From the NCBI RefSeq assembly GCF_019655055.1, contig NZ_BPFA01000007.1, forward strand, positions 111,510 through 175,509: 64,000 bases of DNA, written 5' to 3'. Positions 50,001-57,314 of the stretch are shown here, in pieces (positions within the stretch are counted from its first letter, which is position 1; the number at the start of each line of letters is the position of its first letter). The notes beneath the pieces were generated by a model that was given only the letters and a program-made list of their open reading frames with translations, ran no database searches and was not told the origin of the DNA. A program made the position numbers and the translations under genes. The DNA is from Shewanella sp. MBTL60-112-B2. Its GTDB lineage: Bacteria; Pseudomonadota; Gammaproteobacteria; Enterobacterales; Shewanellaceae.

Positions 50001-51086
50001 CTCAATTGTGATGTTAGCAAGGGTATCTTTGTAAACTTGAACTGCCGCACTCGCGGGGTTGCCCGCAATATCTAGCGCATCCACGGTGAAGTCCAACGGG
50101 CCGTCTGCAAGGCTTGAGAGATCTTTATCTTCTAACTGCCACAGCCCAGCCACAAGCGTCGTGCTAAAGGCCAGTTGTTGGCCATTAATATCCGTAACTG
50201 TAACCGTGAGGGTTTGGCCTTCTTCGATATTTTGGGCACTGCCTTGAATATCGACTACCTGCACTTCCTGTTCATTGATTACCGTGTCTTCACCACTATC
50301 AACTGCTATCGAGATCTGCGCTAACGTGTCTTTAATGCTGCTATCGAATCCGTCGGTGACGTCACCAGGATAAGTTAACGCCGTAATGGTGGCGGTGAGC
50401 TGCCCTTCGGCAAAAGATTGAAAATCTAAGTCATTAATTTGCCAAGCTTGCTGCTGAACTATGACCTCAAAGCTTTGTTGTTGCCCGAGGCTGTCTGTAA
50501 TTGTTAACTCTAACAGCTGCCCATTTGCCGCCTTCATTGCTTGACCTGAGAGAGTGACTCTCGGGGTTTCGAATTGGTTGATGTAACCGTCAATATCGAT
50601 AAATTCAACGGTTAGAGTGATAGGGGCAAAGGAGTCTTGTTGATTAGCGCCAAACGGACTACCTGTCCCAGTGGTTAAACTGTCACCTTGGGTATTAAAA
50701 CCTGATTCAGCAATAACACTACTACTGCCTGATTGAACCAATTGATAAAAGAAGTTTGAACCTTGCTGCTCGCTATTTGAGTCACTTTGGAGATTAGAAT
50801 TGGACTGATTGTTTAACTCAAGCTCTGAATCAGAGTCAGTATTGTCACCTTCGCTCACGATAACTTTACTGACCCCCTGAGGAATACTCACTCTGGCACC
50901 ATTTATAACAGCGTACAACACACCATTCTCAGCCGCTTGTAACTGCTCTGGATTGAGCGCGTAGATTGGAATATCAGCCTGCATCTGATGAGGCAAAACC
51001 ATAACCCACTGGCCATCAGTCGTTACAGCCCAAAAAGCTGAATCAAGCTGTACATAATAAATAACCTTGGCACTTATAGTCGGCAT
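41076..51086 (-). CDS. Giant repetitive type I secreted adhesin, 3336 residues
   Basis: First gene of the secretion operon; ATG 51086 follows AAAAGGAT. Residues 1-85 form a small N-terminal domain, then a Ser/Asn/Gln/Asp linker. Residues about 155-860 are seven Ig-like (Bap-type) repeats of about 98 residues with W-x-L/I-x-D-x-D-L-S-S-L-A-D-G patterns. A VCBS-like unit and about four T1SS-143-like repeats (PLDH signatures) follow to about 1750. The remainder is an array of about 100-residue cadherin-like units with DGSE and PVAD-type motifs. I see no RTX nonapeptides and no clear T-A-A-G LapG site. The end is a short non-repetitive acidic tail. Role: biofilm or surface attachment (inferred). 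Confidence 0.88.
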   Translation of the reverse strand: MPTISAKVIYYVQLDSAFWAVTTDGQWVMVLPHQMQADIPIYALNPEQLQAAENGVLYAVINGARVSIPQGVSKVIVSEGDNTDSDSELELNNQSNSNLQSDSNSEQQGSNFFYQLVQSGSSSVIAESGFNTQGDSLTTGTGSPFGANQQDSFAPITLTVEFIDIDGYINQFETPRVTLSGQAMKAANGQLLELTITDSLGQQQSFEVIVQQQAWQINDLDFQSFAEGQLTATITALTYPGDVTDGFDSSIKDTLAQISIAVDSGEDTVINEQEVQVVDIQGSAQNIEEGQTLTVTVTDINGQQLAFSTTLVAGLWQLEDKDLSSLADGPLDFTVDALDIAGNPASAAVQVYKDTLANITIEALDDNGLLNQAEVLATTLTGQVVNVEDGRPVEISVTDSQGNSLLFTSVIRNGTWVVDDADLSSLAEGELALEATTSDFEGNIATGSNIIVKDTLASVTIDFVDSDDVINAEEQQAVHVRGSVNNIEDGQTVNIVFSDGLGNERSFSTVVVAGGWELSGADLSGFADGSLSATVSVTDVAGNLAAANATIAVDIQASITIEVETGSDSVINASEMLVLDMSGNVTEIEDNQLVTVTVTDTNGKQLTFSTTVIGGGWQIYDADVSSLADGSLHFSASASDVAGNIAEADVAVDKDSLASISVEIVDDNGLINAAESTNATLTGTVTNIEDGQPVVLTVVDINGKALTFNATVANGEWQIPNVDLSIFADGLLSLQAETSDLAGNPAAATNTATLDTQISIDIDTGIDGFDAALFIFGVEKSLSGVTTGVEAGQTVELTLTDGSQTLSFTTLVEADGSWSFTGLDVVGLDRRAQWSLDVKVDDLSGNSATDAMPTLFVPAIASLYEAVLNISLSTSVTIPIEIPDAALSITSEQSRLLTLTSEGQALSINVAADGQSFTLIRLGDNKVVMTANLSGTDLNVSLFQPMDELNNSNVLSYIRLSGLQTDTDGTTEQIITYAVLNIRDSRPFAFDDHDFVIEDTTAVGSFFGNDYTVEGPLTLTSVHYNGVDYPVSAAVPAVIVTDQGTITIQSNGSWSLIAAENLDNTQAQVAEMIYTVLDSDGSVATANATFTISDGAAGEMNDVIGASQEGDINAAPQVTLKTFSITAGSDTLVADTIRFTSLTPFHLQNQNLTSSGIALKFVLSDNGKTLTAFTDEASPITVFTIVLTGINTGDDLSVDATFTQSAPLDHIGTNLLEIITDVTAKDLDGTDIQQGRLTWNLSDGQSPELANITQLTFDEGLLVNDPITQSGTFDVLVGSDEVSAVTFATVALQPKLTAGGIDIQYSLSANGLTLTAHLGNVNDPIFVVELSESWSANADSLNQNYDFTLFKAFDQTLNDDIDFGLLISDFDGDVSSATLTVTVQDANAAMINDINLNVSENPSITAYEDTATGNFNVTASKDPIVDVSFSVVDGAEVKNAAGTTLTQNGSKLFWLVKDDGASVDAVTAEGKLVFTMRLPADVAIDPEQLATIALDFNLLGPIDHLGAADLFDTLKVTVDIRDSDNTISSGEVSVDIYDGQNAILPDPLQLNINEGILTVSNPISTSQLLSTSAGSDSIAEIALTDSFSFGTYYSGNEKVVLNTTANGNGWYVATRETGGEEVFQIRFNANGKVEFKQFRPFDHADGNDENSLDLLFEVNAIDVDNDKSASQTITVTVVDDIPEDTAKTLEFFEAVNEVHSVQMFNSAEQGADGAKVTDITYKGVSYAVGTVIELFTDANPVVVKYGELVVDENGLATVTTFEFAYNELQFSEDILLQITDTDGDIATDTLTVIAKDAEGSIKVFNTDFIEDTNTIFGVEARPGDIDEGEFVVSMVFDAAALQGGVLMLDGTEVPKDADGNYILSLLNGLLTEDLQTRVATPNGDLSYQPIDDGSDATASTAFVITVNITGKPPVTTTVPIMVESVADEPLWDADSEFTYTVNEDAAGFNIKLGATSKDETGSDPQGSETVTYVIDNISAGLTLTVIGVVITNGVSISQVQLDSLIATVGENLAGEFTFSIQARSIEGDNKDTHLSSLETVTIDVTPIADKPTLTTQDMRSDEDAPILLKALISGALTDNSGSETLSYELTLPDGWSIDAPSATMNGNVWTVLASEVESGVAKLLPVADASSANLGEFSIAVRSFATETAQDGVDPADGIIHPNPKYSDVEHVTVTLTGVANDKPMINGDSNVWTIDNDTGVISNIVDFKEDQLIPLDFTIVTSDDDGSESLDLRISGLPDGVIFVDGSGSPVNLPVVDFINNQPVYGVSATLLASLSLKPIEDFSGQVSLTIFAQSTELDGDSADYELTVNIEISPVIDANAASLATTSYGFEDQAIPLDFTPNLNVDIDGSETITGLIIPFQGAGGFILTLDGSQVVVPVAGLDVSTLVDSTSPTLEALLNSGRLAVVPPEDADGSFSFDVSYQVTDTSATGVQVSESVSTQITVVVDAVVDISTHLLSEQPTLVSSDGSAIDLTGQALFFDGDIDGSEVLDYLVINVPSGDGWYVSHPNGAIDDGDGRWIIPVAGMTSDTVQEYAVSLLAGATIVSEFATGLEQITVEARVLDRDDPAIIKTNFFVRFDQDAPDSQATAVGTLQLTPVDAIEDTTIDFSGHLNQLLSPDSNDLISFRILASDLPQGGYFSGSDVKAVYDATGENVIEYVFTSASLSSLKLHNISEDYAGELNIPIRIIATDSISGDTKIDDTQSLEVEITPVADGVSLNISNRVMLEDAPIPLGISLVFDDPDSTPTTGGSEQILLGDNANPITITLLDGGSLSDSTGLWSLKAGSTDTWEFTGNSMALLNLSLGLLEFVPTEHLSGDFRMKFSATSIDTASINGADVTDQAPFENTFTIEVTPVTDAAELPENTQIVLGQEDSLIDLSAINLPDLGLIDQDGSEAIYLTIHGVPSGSVMYYQDGANLVQLPNEGTDGGSFGGSPTYSWSVTAAQLTGLVLQPPLDFSGDIPLSIQAITQELGTNDFVTTTSNILVGVSPVADGIDVIAAPESHYTSIEDEVITIDLNAKISEFDATEAISIKVVITSADASALVDLEGVKVGGQFVSFSYDAGSDSYYATLSAVSPLTQIELYPGELAFGTLDVQLELTSIDNATVLGSLQTDLSPAEVLNFEVEITPEVDAPIWTQVGDVLATDVNNVALDLGLALQNPATNETGLLTIYGVPDTLTLSAGNKNGDKWLVDIDDVATLTVIGAQDGDVLNLTLDPTAVLGTDTANGIVEIITVTVDVPPVMFSSFMAGPSGLAMAPQGALGADPESMQPVERANKAEFEVNELSVAIKQSVEQVGEQQYLKGSPNQDLEYAALPDDALSRLEDEMALLSQQP

Positions 51087-51426
51087 CAGAAAATATCCTT
51101 TTAACTTCAGTTACTACAGCATTTCGATAAGCTATCGACGCTCTAGTACATATTGACTTTTGCAACCGCTTTTTACAAGTTTAATACAGCTAATTAACTT
51201 AAGTCCAAAGGTGACTACTGCCAACGTAAATAGCGAATAAGAAGTACCGAGATAAAAACAAAAAATTGAAGCCAATCTAGACACGAATATGAGCCGGAAT
51301 ACATAAAAACAGCTCTGTACTCCTCTATTTATTGCGAAGAAGCCCGCAGGCTATACAGTTATTGCACTGCGCAGGATGGAGTCATAACGAAGACTGCTGT
51401 AGAAGTTTGCTAAACAAAGTTAATTT
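51087..51426. other. Promoter region of the adhesin operon
   Basis: 340 nt between the adhesin start and the LysR gene end, AT-rich. It must contain the operon promoter, but I cannot point to a convincing -35/-10 pair or an obvious regulator site. Confidence 0.5.
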
Positions 51427-52341
51427 CTAAAACTCATCCCAATATGCGGCTCCATCTCCAAGCTTGGCAATCATATAGTCCAAAAACACCCTGACTTTTG
51501 CAGGCATATAGTGGCGTTCAGGGTAGATAGCGTTGAGATTTTTACTCGGCATTGTATAGTCTTGAAGTATAGCAACCAGCTTACCTTTTTGAATTTCGGG
51601 GCCTGCAACGAATGTTGGTAACCGCCCCGCTCCCATCCCCGCAATAACAGCGTCTCTGAGTGCCGCGCTATTATTAACTCGATAGTTTCCAGCAACTTTA
51701 ACTTTATACTCATCACCGCTTGTCGCGTTAAACTGCCAGACATCTGCATTATTAGAATAGCTATAAAGTATGCAGTTGAGATCGGCTAACTGGGCGGGTG
51801 ATTCAAGCTGTTGTCGGTGTTTTTGATAAAATAACGGCGATACGCAAACAACACTATGTAAAGGCACTAGATGGCGGGCAATTAAGTTCGAATCGACTAA
51901 ATCATCGGCGCGGATAGCTAGGTCAAAGCCCTGCTCAATCAGGTTTATTTTTCCATCGTCCATCACAAGATCAATCTGAACCTCAGGGTAATGCTCAATA
52001 AACTCAGGGATCAGAGATGCTAAGTGCATTTGTCCTATCGTCATAGGTACTTGAATTTTTAACAAGCCTTTAGGCTCGCCCTGCAGTTCACTCACCGCAT
52101 CTTCAGCTTGCTTTGCCGCACGATTGGCTTGCGATGCATATTGATAATAACGTTCTCCGGCTTCAGTCAGACTGAGGTTGCGGGTAGAGCGATAAAACAA
52201 ACGTGACCCAAGCTGCTGCTCTAATTGAGTAATACGCTTACTTATTGCAGACTTTGAAATCCCCAACACACGAGCCGCACTCGAAAAACCGCCACTATCT
52301 GCCACAGCAACAAAGATCGGAATAGCATTAAAAGTGTCCAT
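51427..52341 (-). CDS. LysR-family transcriptional regulator
   Basis: 304 residues, full length. Winged helix-turn-helix at 1-60 (FSSAARVLGISKSAISKRI), linker helix with RSTRNLSLTEAGERYY, and a two-lobed substrate domain to the end. It belongs to the CrgA-like group (short C-terminus with NLNAIYPERHYMPAKVRVF). It diverges from the VOC gene at 52476, with two similar palindromes in the shared region, so it probably regulates that pair. Confidence 0.9.
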   Translation of the reverse strand: MDTFNAIPIFVAVADSGGFSSAARVLGISKSAISKRITQLEQQLGSRLFYRSTRNLSLTEAGERYYQYASQANRAAKQAEDAVSELQGEPKGLLKIQVPMTIGQMHLASLIPEFIEHYPEVQIDLVMDDGKINLIEQGFDLAIRADDLVDSNLIARHLVPLHSVVCVSPLFYQKHRQQLESPAQLADLNCILYSYSNNADVWQFNATSGDEYKVKVAGNYRVNNSAALRDAVIAGMGAGRLPTFVAGPEIQKGKLVAILQDYTMPSKNLNAIYPERHYMPAKVRVFLDYMIAKLGDGAAYWDEF

Positions 52342-52403
52342 TTATTAACTTTGCTTATGGTTGAGAAAAACTCAACTCTGAGTCTACTTGTTAGCATATT
52401 GTT

Positions 52404-52444
52404 TATCAAATTCGATAATTTAAAGTAATACCATCAAATTTGAT
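52404..52444. promoter_or_regulatory. Two related palindromes, candidate LysR-type operators
   Basis: TATCAAATTCGATA (52404-52417, one mismatch from perfect symmetry) and ATCAAATTTGAT (52433-52444, perfect) share the core ATCAAATT and are centred 28 bp apart, between the divergent LysR and VOC genes. Confidence 0.55.
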
Positions 52445-52475
52445 ACTGCTATCAACAGTTAATAAAGAGGTGTTT

Positions 52476-52937
52476 ATGGTGCGCTTAGAGCATGTAAATT
52501 TAGTCGTAAAAGATATTCCACCTACATTGACGTTTTTGCTAACGGCGTTTCCTGAGTGGCGTATACGTGGTGAAGGGAAAATGACTTGGGGGAGTGGCGA
52601 GCACGCATCGAGCCGTCATTGGCTACACATTGGTGATGATGACTATTACCTCACTCTGAACGGCGGCGCAGTCGGGGAAATAAGAGATGCTAAAGGCATT
52701 GAACCCGGTGTCGCCCACATAGGCTTCGTCGTCGATGATCTACAAGCTGTAATAGACCGTCTATCGGCTAAAGGATTTAGCCTTGATATAAAAGGTCGCT
52801 TACATCCGTTTCGGCAAACCGTGTACTACATGGATCCAGCAGGCCTTCAGTTTGAATTTTTGCAATATGCTAGTGATAAGCCTGACGAGAAAAATATGTA
52901 CGGTGGCGAGTCAGGTGAATTGCAGAAAAGAAGTTAA
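52476..52937 (+). CDS. VOC (glyoxalase-like) family protein
   Basis: 153 residues from ATG 52476, preceded by AAAGAGGTG; an upstream TTG at 52440 is less likely. Begins RLEHVNLVVKDI with a potential metal His, continues to PGVAHIGFVVDDL and YMDPAGLQFEFLQY, giving the paired beta-alpha-beta modules and the H/E ligands of the family. Reaction unknown (dioxygenase, lyase or resistance type). A SnoaL-like gene follows. Confidence 0.82.
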   Translation: MVRLEHVNLVVKDIPPTLTFLLTAFPEWRIRGEGKMTWGSGEHASSRHWLHIGDDDYYLTLNGGAVGEIRDAKGIEPGVAHIGFVVDDLQAVIDRLSAKGFSLDIKGRLHPFRQTVYYMDPAGLQFEFLQYASDKPDEKNMYGGESGELQKRS

Positions 52938-52968
52938 CGATTGTATTTTTAGCCATAAGGAAAGCAAT

Positions 52969-53349
52969 ATGAATACTGAAGGAATCAATATCTTGGTACA
53001 AAAACTGTATCAAGCCGTGGATAACAAAGACCTTGATTATCTAGATAACAATTTGGCCAATCAAGTCCGTTTTCGTCTTGGAAATAACCCTGCTATCACA
53101 AAGAAATCCGCTATTCTGCAGGGGAATAAACAGTTTTTTTCTAGTATAGAGTCAATGCAACACACTATCGAAGACGTTGTATATCAAGCCCCAAATAAAC
53201 CGAACACGATTAAGGTTAGCTGCTGCGGCACTGTGGATTATGTCCGCTTAGATGGGAGCAGACACTCTGCGGTCTTCTCAACATTTTTAACAGTGCAAAA
53301 TGGCTTGATTACTGACTACCTAGTCTTTGCCGATCTATCGGGCTTGTAG
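52969..53349 (+). CDS. SnoaL/NTF2-like protein
   Basis: 126 residues from ATG 52969, with AAGGAAAG upstream; the upstream frame overlaps the VOC gene and is rejected. Begins INILVQKLYQAVDNKDLDYL, typical of NTF2-like folds, and ends with strands around FSTFLTVQNGLITDYLVFADLS. No catalytic assignment possible. It follows the VOC gene by 31 nt, probably in one transcript under the LysR regulator. Confidence 0.78.
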   Translation: MNTEGINILVQKLYQAVDNKDLDYLDNNLANQVRFRLGNNPAITKKSAILQGNKQFFSSIESMQHTIEDVVYQAPNKPNTIKVSCCGTVDYVRLDGSRHSAVFSTFLTVQNGLITDYLVFADLSGL

Positions 53350-53455
53350 AAGATTCGCCCCTAGTCAGCCTACAATCAGCTAAATGCTCCCAAACTAGCG
53401 CTATCAAGAAAACTACTTGGCTGACAAATAAGAACAAGGTGATGATTTATTCGGT

Positions 53456-53495
53456 GAAGACAATTTATTTCATTTTTAAATTGAAGATTGTCTTC
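53456..53495. terminator. Probable bidirectional terminator with two alternative stems
   Basis: GAAGACAAT (53456-53464) pairs with ATTGTCTTC (53487-53495); alternatively CAATTTA (53461-53467) pairs with TAAATTG (53477-53483). It lies between the convergent SnoaL-like and flavoprotein genes. Confidence 0.55.
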
Positions 53496-53516
53496 GCTTT
53501 AATTTGACAAAATAAC

Positions 53517-54701
53517 CTAAGCAGCTTGTCCTGCGGCCACACCAGATGACCAAGCCCACTGAAAATTAAACCCACCTAACCAACCACTTACATCCATAAC
53601 TTCGCCAATGAAGAATAAGCCAGGTACAGATTTAGCTTCCATAGTTTTAGATGACAATTCATTGGTATCGACGCCACCCAGGGTGACTTCGGCAGTGCGA
53701 TAACCTTCGGTGCCGTTCATTACCAATGTCCACGATTCAAGATTGACTGCTAATTGTTCTAACTCTGCATGCACTAGCTGGTTAAGCGCTTTATTCAATA
53801 ATGACTCTTCAAAAAGCACTTCGACTAAACGTTTAGGTAACCATTGCGACAAGGCATTACGCAGACTTAGCTTAGGGCTAGCTTCCAGCGCTTGCTCAAG
53901 CTTAACGCGCACATCTTCACCCGGTAGCAAGTTGATGCTGATCGCTTCACCGGGGTTCCAGTAATTTGAGATCTGCAAAATAGCTGGGCCAGATAGACCA
54001 CGGTGAGTAAATAGCAGTGCTTCGCTAAACTGAGTGCCATCTTTCGCTGTAATCGTGCTTGGAACCGCAATGCCTGATAACGGCTCAAAGCGCTGTTTTT
54101 GATCGCTATGCCAAGTGAATGGTACTAGGCCTGCGTGAGTCGAGAGCAGCTTTAAACCAAACTGCTCAGCAATGTGGTAACCGTAAGGCGATGCGCCAAG
54201 CTTTGGCATAGACAAGCCACCCGTTGCAATCACTAGCGACTCACAAGTGTAGTGTTCTTTGTCGGTAATAAGCTCAAATAAGCCATCTGCATTTTTGCTG
54301 ATATTGCTTATCTCTGTGCGTAGTTTTATCTGCGCGCCGGCCCACTCACACTCAGTAAGCAGCATGGTAACGATCTCTTTGGCTGAGTCATTACAAAATA
54401 ACTGACCATGGTCGCGCTCGTGATACTCGATACCATGACGCTCAACCAACTCAATAAAGTCGCTTGAACGATAACGCGCTAAAGCCGATTTTACAAAATG
54501 GCTATTACCGCAGATAAAGTTAGCAGGCTCAACTTTCTGATTGGTGAAGTTACAACGGCCGCCGCCACTGATCAGAATTTTACGCCCCGCTTGTTTAGCA
54601 TTATCAAGCACTAGCACATCACGGCCACGGTAACCTGCAGAGGCTGCGCACATAAGGCCTGCCGCTCCGGCTCCAATAATGATGACGTCATGATGTTTCA
54701 C
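53517..54701 (-). CDS. FAD-dependent oxidoreductase of the BaiN/YhiN (HI0933) family
   Basis: 394 residues from a GTG at 54701, with AGGAG 7 nt upstream. The N-terminal FAD-binding motif is IIIGAGAAGLMCAASAG, followed by GRKILISGGGRCNFTN, the HI0933-family signature. The C-terminal region has GGVDTNELSSKTMEAK and FFIGEVMDVSGWLGGFNFQ. Physiological substrate unknown; a BaiN relative reduces bile acid intermediates in Clostridium, which is unlikely to be the role here. Confidence 0.88.
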   Translation of the reverse strand: MKHHDVIIIGAGAAGLMCAASAGYRGRDVLVLDNAKQAGRKILISGGGRCNFTNQKVEPANFICGNSHFVKSALARYRSSDFIELVERHGIEYHERDHGQLFCNDSAKEIVTMLLTECEWAGAQIKLRTEISNISKNADGLFELITDKEHYTCESLVIATGGLSMPKLGASPYGYHIAEQFGLKLLSTHAGLVPFTWHSDQKQRFEPLSGIAVPSTITAKDGTQFSEALLFTHRGLSGPAILQISNYWNPGEAISINLLPGEDVRVKLEQALEASPKLSLRNALSQWLPKRLVEVLFEESLLNKALNQLVHAELEQLAVNLESWTLVMNGTEGYRTAEVTLGGVDTNELSSKTMEAKSVPGLFFIGEVMDVSGWLGGFNFQWAWSSGVAAGQAA

Positions 54702-54836
54702 TCGATAACTCCTAAATAATTACAACTAAACCTCAAATATGAGGTATAAATTTTAAGCATAAAAAAGGGCGCTATTTTAGCATTGTTATTTGTACATGGA
54801 AGTATTTATGCCAACAGCCAAATAGGCTAAAAACAA

Positions 54837-54861
54837 AAAACCGAAGCTAGGCTTCGGTTTT
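54837..54861 (-). terminator. gpsA terminator
   Basis: CCGAAGC, loop TAG, GCTTCGG with flanking A and T runs. On the minus strand it is followed by TTTTTTG, about 40 nt after the gpsA stop. Confidence 0.85.
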
Positions 54862-54901
54862 CAATCAACTGAACAAATTGTTCAATCTAATAACAGCAAA
54901 A

Positions 54902-55921
54902 CTATTCTGCCGACGATGTCTCAGACTTCTGCTCACGGCTAAGCAACTCTTTAGCTGCATCAACCGGTGACTTGCCTTTATACAAGACTTGATAAACTTG
55001 CTCAGTAATCGGCATCTCGACACCTAAACGCTTAGCTAGCGTATAGACCTCTTTAGTGTTGCGATAACCTTCAACCACTTGACCAATTTCGTCTTGTGCA
55101 GTTTCAACATCAGATCCTTTGCCCAATGCTAAGCCAAAGCGACGGTTACGCGACTGGTTATCGGTACAAGTTAGCACCAAATCACCAAGACCAGCCATGC
55201 CCATAAAGGTCGAGGCTTGTGCGCCCATAGCTTCACCAAGTCGAGTTAACTCAACTAAACCGCGAGTAATTAGCGCTGTTCTAGCATTCGCACCAAAACC
55301 GATACCGTCTGACAGGCCAGCGCCTATCGCAATAACGTTTTTAACTGCGCCGCCAAGCTGTAAACCAATAAAGTCGTCATTAGCGTAAACACGCAGACGC
55401 TTAGGGCTGTGCAACAGCTCAACCAAATCCTTAGTAAACTGAGGATCGGTGCCTGCAATCGAAATAGCAGTAGGCATACCAGCTGCTAGTTCTTTAGCAA
55501 ATGTTGGTCCAGATAACACGGCAAGAGGAAACTCATCGCCAATAGCTTCACGGGCAACATCTTGTATTAGGCGGCCAGTCTCAGGCTCTAGACCTTTGGT
55601 GGCCCACACAATACGCGAATCTTTGCGTAACAGCGGTTTTGCTTGAGTCAGTACTAATCCAAAAACATGGCTAGGCACAACCACTAGCACATTGTTAGAT
55701 GCCGCTAATGCTGTTGCCAAGTCCGCTTCTGGGATCAATAAGTCGGGTAATGGAATACCAGGTAAAAACGCTTCGTTAGACTTGTCGTTTTTTAGGTTTT
55801 CTATGTGCTCGGGTTCATGGCCCCAAAGCATGGTTCTGTGGCCATTGCTCGCTAAAGAAATGGCAAGGGCGGTCCCGTAAGAGCCCGCCCCCAGTACCGT
55901 AATGTCGGCAGTGTTTTTCAT
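54902..55921 (-). CDS. gpsA: Glycerol-3-phosphate dehydrogenase (NAD(P)+)
   Basis: 339 residues from ATG 55921, 4 nt after the secB stop; the longer frame would run into secB. It reduces dihydroxyacetone phosphate to sn-glycerol 3-phosphate for phospholipid synthesis. NAD-binding [15 protein letters not shown], then [16 protein letters not shown], the catalytic-lysine region [12 protein letters not shown] and [13 protein letters not shown] are all present. The secB-gpsA order matches E. coli. Confidence 0.95.
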   Translation of the reverse strand: MKNTADITVLGAGSYGTALAISLASNGHRTMLWGHEPEHIENLKNDKSNEAFLPGIPLPDLLIPEADLATALAASNNVLVVVPSHVFGLVLTQAKPLLRKDSRIVWATKGLEPETGRLIQDVAREAIGDEFPLAVLSGPTFAKELAAGMPTAISIAGTDPQFTKDLVELLHSPKRLRVYANDDFIGLQLGGAVKNVIAIGAGLSDGIGFGANARTALITRGLVELTRLGEAMGAQASTFMGMAGLGDLVLTCTDNQSRNRRFGLALGKGSDVETAQDEIGQVVEGYRNTKEVYTLAKRLGVEMPITEQVYQVLYKGKSPVDAAKELLSREQKSETSSAE

Positions 55922-55925
55922 GCGA

Positions 55926-56411
55926 TTAAGCGTTAGCTTCTTCTGCTGGTGCTTCAGCTGCAGCAGCTTGACGCTGTTGAACATACTGAGCGAATAGTGC
56001 GTCAAAGTTAACTGGAGCTAGGTTAAGTTGTGGGAAAGTACCACGGCTTACTAGGCTACCAATTGCTTCACGAGCATATGGGAAAAGAACGTTAGGGCAG
56101 TATGCACCTAGAGAGTGAGCTAGCTGCTGTTCAGTTAGACCAGCGATAGCGAAGATACCCGCTTGCTGAACTTCACATAGGAATGCAGTTTCTTCGCCGT
56201 TCTTAGCTGTAACAGTCAAAGACAGTACAACTTCATATACGTCATCAGATAGTTTGTTGCTGCGAGTATCTAGATCAAGCTTAACTTCTGGGTTCCACTC
56301 TTTCTGGAAAACAGCTGGGCTGTTTGGTGTTTCAAAAGAGATATCTTTTGTGTAAACACGTTGAATGTTGAATTGTGGACCTTGTTGTTCGTTGTTTGCT
56401 ACTTCAGCCAT
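55926..56411 (-). CDS. secB: Protein-export chaperone SecB
   Basis: 161 residues, a tetrameric chaperone holding preproteins unfolded for Sec[21 protein letters not shown] opens the protein and [19 protein letters not shown] and the [17 protein letters not shown] region are diagnostic. The tail is Ala/Glu/Gln-rich, as usual. AGGATAG precedes the ATG. Confidence 0.96.
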   Translation of the reverse strand: MAEVANNEQQGPQFNIQRVYTKDISFETPNSPAVFQKEWNPEVKLDLDTRSNKLSDDVYEVVLSLTVTAKNGEETAFLCEVQQAGIFAIAGLTEQQLAHSLGAYCPNVLFPYAREAIGSLVSRGTFPQLNLAPVNFDALFAQYVQQRQAAAAEAPAEEANA

Positions 56412-56640
56412 ACTATCCTACCTTTAAAAAAGTTAATGAGGCTACTTCAAAAGAGCCAGTCTCAGGGCTTGGCAAGCTTGGGAGTAAACCCAATTTGCTG
56501 TCCCAATTTTTGATTTATTTAGTCAACAGACGCTTTTTTGGAGGGAAACCCCCTCAGTTCAATGCCGGTAACCACAATAAGTTGAGAGCTAACACTCTAA
56601 TCAATTACTCAACAAAAAAGCAATGGCTACACTAACACTT

Positions 56641-57075
56641 CTATCTTTTGCTTTTTGAAACAGGCAAATTATTTGACTGCCATTCACCCATACCACCTTT
56701 CAGATTGTTCACGTTTTCAAAACCGTGCTTAATCATCAGCTGAGCAGCTTGAGACGAAGTCATGCCAGCGTTGCATACCATTATAATGGGACTGGCTTTT
56801 GAGTTTTCAAGGGCAGAAAGCTGATTATTTTTTATATCAGCTAGTGGCACGTTGATAGCACCTACGATATGACCCTTCTTAAATTCTTCTTTTCCGCGCA
56901 CATCAACGACTTTCGCATCTTGCTTATTCATCATTAACGTGGCTTCTTGATGATTAACGTTTTTCACTTTAGAAACGCTAGACTTAAACACCACGACGAT
57001 AAGTCCGACAAACAAACCAACCCAAGCCACACTCAACATAGGGTTCGCTTTAAAAAATTCCATATATTCTTGCAT
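56641..57075 (-). CDS. yibN: YibN-like rhodanese-domain membrane protein
   Basis: 144 residues from ATG 57075, with TAGGCAG upstream; the longer frame to 57132 lacks support. An N-terminal membrane helix (about 12-30) is followed by a rhodanese domain with the active-site loop VCNAGMTS (Cys in place). Size, domain order and position upstream of secB match E. coli YibN. In E. coli grxC lies between yibN and secB; here the 229-nt gap contains no gene. Confidence 0.88.
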   Translation of the reverse strand: MQEYMEFFKANPMLSVAWVGLFVGLIVVVFKSSVSKVKNVNHQEATLMMNKQDAKVVDVRGKEEFKKGHIVGAINVPLADIKNNQLSALENSKASPIIMVCNAGMTSSQAAQLMIKHGFENVNNLKGGMGEWQSNNLPVSKSKR

Positions 57076-57314
57076 CGTTAACTGCCTACTATTTTTTAGG
57101 GCCAAATATAATGAGGGCACAGAGTATACCACCGCTTGAAGCAGAATACAGAATGTTAGTCACGCTTGGCATGACTCTTCAGCCAGTAAATAACAGCAAT
57201 AGCGCAATCCGATAACGCCAATCTAGGTAAATGTCTTTATGCCCGACCATAATTGGTAGTAATATTTAACCAATTCTGATATCAATCTTATTTTTTAAAC
57301 TTAAAGGTACTACC

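Noticed and set aside
41157..50247. Many plus-strand open frames antisense to the giant adhesin
   Set aside because: Serine- and threonine-rich shadow frames of the repetitive gene; none has independent support.
41076..51086. Adhesin repeats as possible DNA repeats or CRISPR-like array
   Set aside because: The repeats are diverged at the DNA level and obvious only in protein; no constant short repeat with unique spacers.
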